From positions 1 through 35,297 of the forward strand of contig CAMYMQ010000139.1 in assembly GCA_947259335.1 (NCBI GenBank): a DNA stretch of 35,297 nt. Reading direction: 5' to 3'. How positions within the stretch are numbered: the first letter of the stretch is position 1; every line of letters starts with the position of its first letter. The stretch comes from an uncultured Alphaproteobacteria bacterium (GTDB lineage: Bacteria; Pseudomonadota; Alphaproteobacteria; Bin65). Both the position numbers and the translations under genes were made by a program. Positions 7,641 through 14,554 of the stretch are shown here, one piece after another. The notes below the pieces were generated by a model that was not told the DNA's origin, searched no databases, and saw only the letters and a list, made by a program, of their open reading frames with translations.

Positions 7641-8392
7641 CAATGGGTCCCTCCAAGATAGGCTTCCTGGACTTTCGGATTTCCTTTGATCTCATCGGGC
7701 GACCCCTCGGCGATAACCGTGCCCTGCGCCAACACGCTGATTCGGTGGGCGAGGGAAAACACGACATGCATATCATGCTCGATCACGATCTTGGTAATGC
7801 CCCGCTCGCCGATCTTCTTGAGCAGGTCGATCGTGTTGTTGGTGTCGGCGCGCGACATGCCCGCGGTCGGCTCGTCGAGCAGCAGCAGCCGGGGATCCTG
7901 GACCAGGCACATCGCCAGTTCCAGCCGCCGCTTGTCGCCGCGCGACAGCGTGCCGGCGATCGCATTCCTGGAGTCGGCGAGGCCGACATCCTCGAGCACA
8001 TGCTCCGCATGGTCGCGCACGTCGGTCTGCTTGCTCAGGCTCGGCAGGGCGTTGAGCTTGAACGCCCCGTCGCGGCGCGCGAAAGCCGGGATCATCACGT
8101 TGTCGACCAGCGTCAGGTCCTCGAAGATTTCCGGCGTCTGGAAGACCCGCGCCACGCCGGCCTGGTTGATCCGGTGCGGCGGCAGGCCGAGCAGCGGCTG
8201 GTCGCCGAACATGACGGTGCCCGTGTCCGGCTTCAGCCGGCCGACGAAGCAGTTGAGCAGCGTCGACTTGCCCGCCCCGTTGGGGCCGATGATCGCGTGG
8301 ACGGCGCCGGCGGTAACCTCGAGATTGACCTGATCGAGCGCCATCAGGCCGCCGAAGCTCTTGCTGACATCCTTGACGCTCAGGTTCGCCAT
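7640..8392 (-). CDS. livG: ABC transporter ATP-binding protein, LivG type
   Basis: The 250-residue ATPase carries Walker A GPNGAGKST, the signature LSRGDKRRLELAMCL, Walker B LLLLDEPTAGMS and a switch histidine in VIEHDMHVVF. LSRGDKRRLE is a modest variant of LSGGxQR seen in LivG-like proteins, and the Q-loop region reads GVARVFQTPEIFEDLTLVDNVMIP. The track begins at a GTG (8401). The ATG at 8392 has an AAGGTGG Shine-Dalgarno at good spacing and gives MANLSVKDVSKSFGG, so I chose it. The gene begins 10 bp after the livM stop and overlaps livF by one base. Confidence 0.9.
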   Translation of the reverse strand: MANLSVKDVSKSFGGLMALDQVNLEVTAGAVHAIIGPNGAGKSTLLNCFVGRLKPDTGTVMFGDQPLLGLPPHRINQAGVARVFQTPEIFEDLTLVDNVMIPAFARRDGAFKLNALPSLSKQTDVRDHAEHVLEDVGLADSRNAIAGTLSRGDKRRLELAMCLVQDPRLLLLDEPTAGMSRADTNNTIDLLKKIGERGITKIVIEHDMHVVFSLAHRISVLAQGTVIAEGSPDEIKGNPKVQEAYLGGTH

Positions 8393-8402
8393 CGCGTCCA
8401 CC

Positions 8403-9557
8403 TTATTCCGCCGCTTGCGGCTGGGCGGCCGGCGACGCCGCCTTCCGCCGGTCCGGCCCGTTGCCGCCGGAGGTGAACAGCCGGCCGAGGCGCCGGAAGC
8501 CTTCCATCAGGCCGCCGGGCAGGAAGATCACGATCAGCATGAACACGACGCCCAGGGTCAGGTGCCAGCCCTCGCCGACGAACGGGCTGATCACGCCGAC
8601 GACGATGTCCTGGAGCCATTCCGGCAGGAACGAGAAGGCCTGGTTGAGGGCCTGCTGGTTGAAGGCCGAGAATATGTTCTCAAAATACTTGATGATGCCC
8701 GCGCCCAGAAACGGTCCGACCAGCGTGCCGGCGCCGCCCAGGATGGTCATGAGCACGACCTCGCCCGACGCCGTCCATTGCATCCGCTCGGCGCCGGCGA
8801 GGGGGTCGGTCGCCGCCAGCAGCGCCCCCGCCAGACCGGCATACATGCCCGAGATGACGAAGGCGGCGAGCGCGTAGGGCCGGGTGTTGAAGCCGGTGTA
8901 GGACATGCGGTTCTGGTTCGACTTGATTGCCTTGAGCATCATGCCGAAGGGCGACCGCATGATCCGCATGGCAAAGAAGAAGCCGATGATCAGCATCGCC
9001 GCGCAGAAATAGAAGCCGGAATAGCCGCTCATGCTGATGCCGAAGAGGTCGGTCACCAGGACGCCTTTCGCATCGACCCCCAGCATGCCGTCGATGACCC
9101 GCGGATCGGCGCGCAGCACGCGCAGGCCGGTCTCGCCGTTGGTGATCGGGGTGAGCACCGAATAGGCGAGGTTATAGGACATCTGGGCGAAGGCCAGGGT
9201 CAGGATCGAGAAGTAGATGCCCGACCGGCGCAGGCAGATGAAGCCGATGACCGCGGCGAACAGGCCCGCGACGACGATGCTGAGCATCACCGCCGGAATG
9301 ACGTTCAGCGACAGAAGCTTGAACGACCAGACCGCCGCGTAGGACCCAACCCCCAGGAAGGCGGCATGGCCGAACGAGAGATATCCGGTCAGCCCGAACA
9401 GGATGTTGAAGCCGATCGCGAAGATGCCGTAGATCGCGAACCGCTGGAGCAGATCCGGGTAGCCCGCTCCCAGCGGCTGGAGCCAGATCGGCATGGCCAG
9501 GACGACCACCGCGAAGATGGCGAGCACGACCAGGTCGTTGCGGAGGAATTTCGCCAT
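8403..9557 (-). CDS. livM: Branched-chain amino acid-type ABC transporter permease LivM
   Basis: A hydrophobic 384-residue permease with LivM hallmarks: [21 protein letters not shown] near residues 60-80, the conserved [26 protein letters not shown] run, and [20 protein letters not shown]. The C-terminal tail is a short cytoplasmic Ala/Gln-rich segment. It forms the transmembrane channel with LivH. Inserted between helices is a soluble loop ([30 protein letters not shown]), which is variable in the family and may face the periplasm. The gene starts 2 bp after the livH stop. Substrate specificity cannot be read from the permease. Confidence 0.9.
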   Translation of the reverse strand: MAKFLRNDLVVLAIFAVVVLAMPIWLQPLGAGYPDLLQRFAIYGIFAIGFNILFGLTGYLSFGHAAFLGVGSYAAVWSFKLLSLNVIPAVMLSIVVAGLFAAVIGFICLRRSGIYFSILTLAFAQMSYNLAYSVLTPITNGETGLRVLRADPRVIDGMLGVDAKGVLVTDLFGISMSGYSGFYFCAAMLIIGFFFAMRIMRSPFGMMLKAIKSNQNRMSYTGFNTRPYALAAFVISGMYAGLAGALLAATDPLAGAERMQWTASGEVVLMTILGGAGTLVGPFLGAGIIKYFENIFSAFNQQALNQAFSFLPEWLQDIVVGVISPFVGEGWHLTLGVVFMLIVIFLPGGLMEGFRRLGRLFTSGGNGPDRRKAASPAAQPQAAE

Positions 9558-9559
9558 GA

Positions 9560-10576
9560 TCAGGTCTCCATCACGCCCTTGCGGCCGAGCAGGCCACGCG
9601 GGCGAACCAGCAGGATGATCACGGCGACCAGATAGATGATGATCTGGTCGATCCCCGGGAAGATCGATTTAACCTCGTTCATCGAGGCGAAGGACTGGAG
9701 GATGCCCAGCAGGAAGCCGGCCGCGACCGCGCCGGGCAGCGATCCCATGCCGCCGACGACGACCACCACGAAGGACAGAACCAGGAATTCCATGCCCATG
9801 TGATAGTCCGGCGGCAGGATCGGCGTGTACATCACGCCGGCAAGCCCGGCCACGACGGCGGCGAGGGCGAAGACGATGGTGAACCGCTTCTGGATGTTGA
9901 TGCCGAGCAGGCCCACCGTCTCGCGATCCTGCATGCCGGCGCGCACGACCATCCCCCAGGTGGTGAACCGCAGAAAGGAAAACACCGCGGCGAGGACGCT
10001 GAGCGAGAAGAGCAGATAGATCAGGCGCCACCAGGGATAGACGACGAACTGGCCGAGCCCCAGCCACTCGCCGATATTGGCGCTGCCGGAGACGAACTGC
10101 GGCGCGGGCGTCGGGATCGGGTTGGCGCCGAAGATCGCCTTGATGATTTCCTGCAGCACGATGGCGAGACCGAAGGTGACCAGGATCTGCTCCGCGTGCG
10201 GCCGCTTGTAGAAATGGCGGACCAGCCCCCGCTCCATCGCAAGCCCGATGAGGATCATCACCGGGATCGAGATCAGGATCGCCAGCGGCACGGCGAAGTC
10301 GATGATCGTCAGGCCGGTCTGGCCGAACCATTTTTCGAGATAGAAGACTTCCTTGGTGACCGGGAAGCCCAGGTCGCTCGGAACCTTGGTGACCTCCGCC
10401 AGGGTCAGCAGCTTCTTGAAGCTGACCGCGCAGAAGGCGCCCAGCATGAACAGCGCGCCATGCGCGAAATTCACGACGCCGAGCGTTCCGAAGATGAGCG
10501 TCAGCCCCAGGGCGATCAGCGCATAGGCGCCGCCCTTGTCGAGCCCGTTCAGAATCTGAAGGACGATGGCGTCCAC
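9560..10576 (-). CDS. livH: Branched-chain amino acid-type ABC transporter permease LivH
   Basis: The 338-residue permease begins [48 protein letters not shown], a textbook LivH opening, and has PRGLLGRKG at the C-terminus. The start codon is a GTG, with GGGGAGGA about 10 bases upstream. An extended loop (about 40-85, [28 protein letters not shown]) separates the first two helix groups and is longer than in E. coli LivH. The gene follows the binding-protein gene after 98 bp that contain a terminator-like hairpin, so the permease genes may be expressed at a lower level than the binding protein. Confidence 0.9.
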   Translation of the reverse strand: MDAIVLQILNGLDKGGAYALIALGLTLIFGTLGVVNFAHGALFMLGAFCAVSFKKLLTLAEVTKVPSDLGFPVTKEVFYLEKWFGQTGLTIIDFAVPLAILISIPVMILIGLAMERGLVRHFYKRPHAEQILVTFGLAIVLQEIIKAIFGANPIPTPAPQFVSGSANIGEWLGLGQFVVYPWWRLIYLLFSLSVLAAVFSFLRFTTWGMVVRAGMQDRETVGLLGINIQKRFTIVFALAAVVAGLAGVMYTPILPPDYHMGMEFLVLSFVVVVVGGMGSLPGAVAAGFLLGILQSFASMNEVKSIFPGIDQIIIYLVAVIILLVRPRGLLGRKGVMET

Positions 10577-10623
10577 GGGTCTTGTGTCCTCCCCCCATCC
10601 GCTCCCCCTCCCCAGGAAGAGCA

Positions 10624-10660
10624 GAAAAGCGGGAGCCGACCGTCAGTCCGGCCGGCTCCC
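10624..10660 (-). terminator. Terminator or attenuator hairpin between the binding protein and livH
   Basis: On the minus strand an 8-bp perfect stem (GGGAGCCG / CGGCTCCC, 10631-10660) is followed by GCTTTTCT. It lies in the operon just after the binding-protein stop. This is the usual position for a partial terminator that lets the binding protein be made in excess over the membrane subunits. Confidence 0.7.
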
Positions 10661-10674
10661 GTCACCCAGTGTGA

Positions 10675-12018
10675 CTAGACCTTATACGGGCCGAGCTCGC
10701 CGCCAAAGATCTTCGGGTCGTACTCGACCTCGGACCGCGGCACTTCCTTGACGACCTCGAGAAGGTCGAACTTGCTGGTCGGCTTCTCGTTGCCTTTCAC
10801 GACCAGGACGCTCTTGAAGCACTGGTGATCGGCGGCGCGATACTCGGTCGGGCCATTGCCCATGCCGTCGAACTTGAAGCCTTCGAGCGCCTTGATGACT
10901 TCCGGAGGGTAGAAGGTGCCGGCCATCTCGCAGGCGTTGGCGTAAAGCAGCGTCTGCACGTAACAGGTATGAGCGGCCTGCGACGGCGGGAAGCCGTACT
11001 CCTGGCCGAAGGACTTCACGAAAGCCTTGGAGCCTTCGTCCTTGAGCGACCAGTTCCAGTTGGTCGTGCCAAGGATGCCCTTGATGTTCTTGCCCGCGCC
11101 CTGAGCCATCAGACGCGAATAGAGCGGCACGACGATCTCGAAGCTCTTGCCGTTGACCTGCTTGTCGCGCAGGCCGAACTGAACCGCCTGGGTCAAGGAA
11201 TTGACCATGTCCTTGCCGTAGTGGTTCAGGATCAGCACGTCGGCGCCGGAATTGAGAACCGGCGTGATGTACTGCGAGAAGTCGCCGGCGCCCAGCGGCG
11301 TGCGCACCGCCTTGACCGTCTTCCAGCCGAGCGCCTCGGTCGAGTTCTTGATCGACTCCTCCTGGGTCCAGCCCCAGGTGTAGTCGGCCGTGAGGTGATA
11401 GGCCTTGCGCTCGCCGCCCATGGTTTCCTTCAACACCGGCGCGAGCGCCTTGCCCGACATGTAGGCGTTGAAGAAGTGGCGGAAACCGTACCGGCGCTTG
11501 TCCTTGCCGGTGGTGTCGTTCGAATGGGTCAGGCCGCACATGAAGATGACGCCCATCTCCTGGGCCAGCGACTGGACCGCGATGGCGACGCCCGACGACG
11601 AGCCGCCGGAGAACATGATGACGCCGTCCTTCTCGATCATCCGCTTGGCCGAGGCCCGCGCGGCGTCCGATTTGGTCTGCGTATCGCCCGTCACATACTC
11701 GACCTTCTTGCCGAGCACGCCGTTGCCCTTGAGCGACTTCGGCTTCATCGTCGTCAGCAGGCCGCCGTCACCCTCGCCGTTGAGGTGCTTGACCGCCAGC
11801 TTGTAGGCGCGCAGCTCGTCGGCGCCCTCGTCTGCATACGCACCGGTCTGCGGCACGTTGAAGCCCAGCTTGATCGATTTCGCATTGCCGGGATCGTTCC
11901 GGAACTTCTCCGCCCAGGCCCGCCGGGAGAACACCAGAGGCGCCGTGCCGATCGCCGCGGCGGCAGCGCCGCCCTTCATCAGACCCCGACGGCTGACGCC
12001 GTCTTTGATACCGCTCAT
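10675..12018 (-). CDS. ABC transporter substrate-binding protein (LivK-type) with Tat signal
   Basis: A 447-residue periplasmic binding protein. The N-terminus MSGIKDGVSRRGLMKGGAAAAAIGTAPLVFSRRAWA is a twin-arginine signal (SRRGLMK) followed by a hydrophobic stretch and a probable cleavage after AWA. The mature part begins with IKLGFNVPQTGAYADEGADELRAYKLAVKHLN, the periplasmic-binding-protein type I fold of Leu/Ile/Val-type receptors. GGSSSGVAIAVQSLAQEMGVIFMCG also fits the ligand cleft. The sequence is longer than classical LivK (about 370 aa), and the ligand could be an amide, urea, short-chain acid or amino acid; I cannot tell. A GGGAGGAAAAAG Shine-Dalgarno precedes the ATG. It is transcribed divergently from a ScfR-like regulator, which may control it. 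Confidence 0.88.
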   Translation of the reverse strand: MSGIKDGVSRRGLMKGGAAAAAIGTAPLVFSRRAWAEKFRNDPGNAKSIKLGFNVPQTGAYADEGADELRAYKLAVKHLNGEGDGGLLTTMKPKSLKGNGVLGKKVEYVTGDTQTKSDAARASAKRMIEKDGVIMFSGGSSSGVAIAVQSLAQEMGVIFMCGLTHSNDTTGKDKRRYGFRHFFNAYMSGKALAPVLKETMGGERKAYHLTADYTWGWTQEESIKNSTEALGWKTVKAVRTPLGAGDFSQYITPVLNSGADVLILNHYGKDMVNSLTQAVQFGLRDKQVNGKSFEIVVPLYSRLMAQGAGKNIKGILGTTNWNWSLKDEGSKAFVKSFGQEYGFPPSQAAHTCYVQTLLYANACEMAGTFYPPEVIKALEGFKFDGMGNGPTEYRAADHQCFKSVLVVKGNEKPTSKFDLLEVVKEVPRSEVEYDPKIFGGELGPYKV

Positions 12019-12246
12019 GATCTTTTTCCTCCCTCGTCGGAATTTTCATGTCGCATGCACCCCCGCGGCACTGACCGCCTGACGCACTGCGCTTCGAGCT
12101 CGACAACCGTAAATGAATTTTGAGAATGAGCGCAATAAGTACTTGTATAAAAAGCATTTATTTGTAAATTTATAAGTCGATATTTTTTCGGCGAGTAAAT
12201 TTCTCACGGCGCGGCGCATTGTCGCCGACCGACAAGCGGGGTTTTG
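12019..12246. promoter_or_regulatory. AT-rich divergent intergenic region (binding protein / ScfR-like regulator)
   Basis: This 228-bp spacer has a markedly AT-rich core (about 12110-12205) in otherwise GC-rich DNA. It holds TTTGTAAA at 12161-12168, one base from the TTTGCAAA core bound by RamB-type members of the regulator family. It also has flanking A/T runs such as ATTTATTTGTAAATTTATAA. It presumably contains both divergent promoters and the regulator's operator. The operator assignment is inference. Confidence 0.5.
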
Positions 12247-13827
12247 ATGGTACACGCACCGATCGGCTTCAAGATCCGAACGCGCCGCAAGGAACTCGGC
12301 TTTACGCAGGCCGCGCTGGCCAAGCAGGCCGGCATCTCGGCGTCGTATCTGAACCTGATCGAGGCGGACAAGCGGTCGGTCGGCGGGGGCCTGCTCCAAA
12401 CCATCGCCGGGCTCCTCGACGTCGAGTCGGACACGCTCACCGGACGGGCCGAGCGGCGCCTCATCGACAGCCTGCGCGAGGTCGCCGCGGAACCGATACT
12501 TCAACACTTGCGGCTGGATCCCGACGCGGCGATCGATCTGGTCGGCCGCCATCCCGAATGGGCCCGCGCGCTGCTCGCCCTTCATCGCGCCTTCCGCGAC
12601 AGTGTCCACACCACGGCGGCCCTGTCCGACCGGCTCAACCGCGATCCCTTCCTCGGCGAGACGGTCCACAAGATCCTGACCCACATCACGGCGATCCGCT
12701 CGGCCTCCGAAATCCTGGACGAAGGCGACACCCTCGCGCCGGAACAGCAACAGCGCTTCCACGGGATCATCTCGGGCGAGAGCGGCAAGCTCTCCGAGAC
12801 CGCCCAGGCGCTCGCCGCCTATTTCGACAGGGCCAATACGGAGACCCGGGCCCTGACGCCGACCGACGAGGTCGACGACTTCCTGATCGAGAGCGGCAAT
12901 CACTTTCCCCGGCTCGAGGACGCCGCCGACCGGTTGCGGCGGCAGCTCGACAAATACGGCGGCCTGAACCCGCAATCCTGCGCGGACTATCTGAAGGCGG
13001 AGCACGGGGTCACGACCCGCAGCGTTCTCCCCGCGCAAGCCGAGCTCGCACGATACCGCAACCAGAGCTGGTTCGACGCGGAGTCCCGGACGCTGTCCTT
13101 CCTCGAAAACATCAGCATGTCGACCCGGCGTTTCCAGATCGTCCGGCTCGCCGCCAGCTTCGCGCTGGAAGAGGCGATCGGCGCCGAGACCGAGACCGCG
13201 CAGCTGGTGTCCTCCGAGGCGCAGCTGCTCGCCAGGCGGGCGCTGAGCTCCTATTGCGCCAGCGCCGTCATTTTTCCCTATGACACCTTCCTCGAGACCG
13301 CCGTCGCCCTGCGCTACGATACCGACATCCTGCGCCAGCGGTTCGACGCCAGCTTCGAACAGGTCTGTCACCGCCTCGCGACACTGCGCCGGCCGGGCGG
13401 CGAGGGCCTGCCCTTCGCCTTCATGCGGGCCGATCCGGCCGGATACATCACCAAGCGCTACCCCCTGCCCCAGCTCGCCCTGCCGGCGCACGGCCACGGC
13501 TGCCCGCTATGGGCGATCTACCAGTCCTTCCAGACGCCGAACCGGATCATCCGGCAGCTCGCCGAGTTTCCCGACGGCAGCCGCTATATCCTGATCGCCC
13601 GGGCGGAAACCAAGCGGCCGGGCGCCTTTCACGAGCCGCCGGTCCAGCGGTCGGTGATGCTCGCCTTCGACGCGCTGCACGCCGACAGCACTGTCTACGG
13701 CGACGGCCTCGACGTCCGTGCGGCCACGCTCGCGACCCCGGTCGGCCCCGCCTGCCGGCTGTGCGTACGCACCCGTTGTCAGCACCGCAGTGACGAGCCG
13801 ATCGTCGAAAGTCTTGGCAAAAGATAA
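12247..13827 (+). CDS. XRE/ScfR-type short-chain fatty acyl regulator with an internal HisKA-like segment
   Basis: The 526-residue protein starts with an XRE helix-turn-helix (FKIRTRRKELGFTQAALAKQAGISASYLNLIEADKRSVGG, about 8-48). Its C-terminal half matches ScfR/RamB-type regulators: a decayed ImmA/IrrE-like segment (RRFQIVRLAASFALEEAIG, without the HExxH metal motif), a DUF2083-like domain, and the ending GPACRLCVRTRCQHR with three cysteines. Such regulators usually sense acyl-CoA or related carbon signals. Between the two, residues about 118-195 resemble a histidine-kinase dimerisation hairpin (ILTHITAIRSASEIL…QRFHGIISGESGKL), with His146 at the H-box position but no ATPase domain. The gene diverges from the ABC binding protein and precedes a receiver and a sensor kinase. 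The ATG at 12247 is preferred over the track's TTG. Confidence 0.78.
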   Translation: MVHAPIGFKIRTRRKELGFTQAALAKQAGISASYLNLIEADKRSVGGGLLQTIAGLLDVESDTLTGRAERRLIDSLREVAAEPILQHLRLDPDAAIDLVGRHPEWARALLALHRAFRDSVHTTAALSDRLNRDPFLGETVHKILTHITAIRSASEILDEGDTLAPEQQQRFHGIISGESGKLSETAQALAAYFDRANTETRALTPTDEVDDFLIESGNHFPRLEDAADRLRRQLDKYGGLNPQSCADYLKAEHGVTTRSVLPAQAELARYRNQSWFDAESRTLSFLENISMSTRRFQIVRLAASFALEEAIGAETETAQLVSSEAQLLARRALSSYCASAVIFPYDTFLETAVALRYDTDILRQRFDASFEQVCHRLATLRRPGGEGLPFAFMRADPAGYITKRYPLPQLALPAHGHGCPLWAIYQSFQTPNRIIRQLAEFPDGSRYILIARAETKRPGAFHEPPVQRSVMLAFDALHADSTVYGDGLDVRAATLATPVGPACRLCVRTRCQHRSDEPIVESLGKR

Positions 13828-13917
13828 AAAATAGACGTTATCGTGGCGCTGCCACCGATGATTGCCGTGGCGCGCGGCCCTGCCTGGGAGAAGGGGGGCG
13901 AAAGGGGAGTAGCGGAC

Positions 13918-14289
13918 GTGTCTGCGCGCATCTTGATCGCCGAGGACGAACCGCACATCGTCGAGTCGCTGAGCTTCATCCTGACGCAGGCGGGCTGCAC
14001 GGTGTCGGTCGTGTATGACGGCGCCGCCGCCATCGAGGCGATGCAGGCGCGGCCCCTGCCCGACGTGCTCATCCTCGACGTGATGCTGCCGAAGCGGAAC
14101 GGCTTCGAGGTGCTCAAGTGGGTCAAGTCCGAACCCGGCCTGAAGGATGTCCCCGTCATGGTGCTCACCGCCAAGGGACAGCAACAGGACCGAGAGACGG
14201 CCGAAGGCTTGGGCGTGGACGCCTTCATCACCAAGCCGTTCGCCAACCGCGACATCGTCGCCTGCGTCAAACGCCTGGCCGACGCGTGA
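13918..14289 (+). CDS. Stand-alone response-regulator receiver protein
   Basis: This 123-residue single CheY-like receiver domain has the acidic pair in ILIAEDEPHIVESL, the phosphoacceptor Asp54 in VLILDVMLPKRNGFEVL, the conserved Thr in VMVLTAKG and Lys in FITKPFAN. There is no output domain. The track ORF starts at 13843, but the GTG at 13918 begins the receiver core and has GGGGAG upstream; the earlier 25 residues look non-native. The next genes are a small membrane protein and an SLC5-fused histidine kinase, so the kinase is the likely phosphodonor. Its target is unknown; the HisKA-like segment in the upstream regulator is one candidate. Confidence 0.88.
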   Translation: MSARILIAEDEPHIVESLSFILTQAGCTVSVVYDGAAAIEAMQARPLPDVLILDVMLPKRNGFEVLKWVKSEPGLKDVPVMVLTAKGQQQDRETAEGLGVDAFITKPFANRDIVACVKRLADA

Positions 14290-14305
14290 ATGGGGGGCGC
14301 GGCTC

Positions 14306-14554
14306 ATGCCCAACCGACAACGCACCCGCGACGCCGCCCTTGTCCTGCCGATCCTCGGCGCCTTTCTGCTGATCTCGCCCGCGGCGTCGGTGTTCAATTC
14401 GACATCGACCGTGTTGGGCCTGCCGGTCGTCGTGCTCTACGTCTTCGGCGTCTGGCTCGGACTGATCCTGGCGGCGCTCGGCCTGGCGCGGCGGCTGGCG
14501 GCGGACGACGACCGCCCCCTGGTGGCCGAACCGCTTGACGAGACCGACGACTGA
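14306..14554 (+). CDS. Small two-helix membrane protein of the SLC5-kinase operon
   Basis: The 82-residue protein has two hydrophobic segments (ALVLPILGAFLLISPAASVF and PVVVLYVFGVWLGLILAALGLA) joined by a short loop, with a basic start and an acidic tail (DETDD). I do not assign it to a named family. Small two-helix proteins of this shape are commonly encoded just before sodium/solute-symporter proteins and may act as an accessory subunit. The ATG at 14306 is preceded by a G-rich stretch (GGGGGG) as possible ribosome-binding site. Its stop overlaps the kinase ATG (TGATG), so the two are translationally coupled. The track lists it inside a longer ORF starting at 14147. Confidence 0.75.
   Translation: MPNRQRTRDAALVLPILGAFLLISPAASVFNSTSTVLGLPVVVLYVFGVWLGLILAALGLARRLAADDDRPLVAEPLDETDD

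Noticed and set aside
12046-13497. 483-aa minus-strand ORF
   Set aside because: Antisense to the ScfR-like regulator and extends through the AT-rich promoter region; composition is unlike a protein.
13843-13917. Longer N-terminus of the receiver protein and a small hairpin (ATCGTGGC…GCCACCGAT)
   Set aside because: The 25 extra residues do not resemble a receiver start, and the hairpin has an imperfect stem and no T-run.
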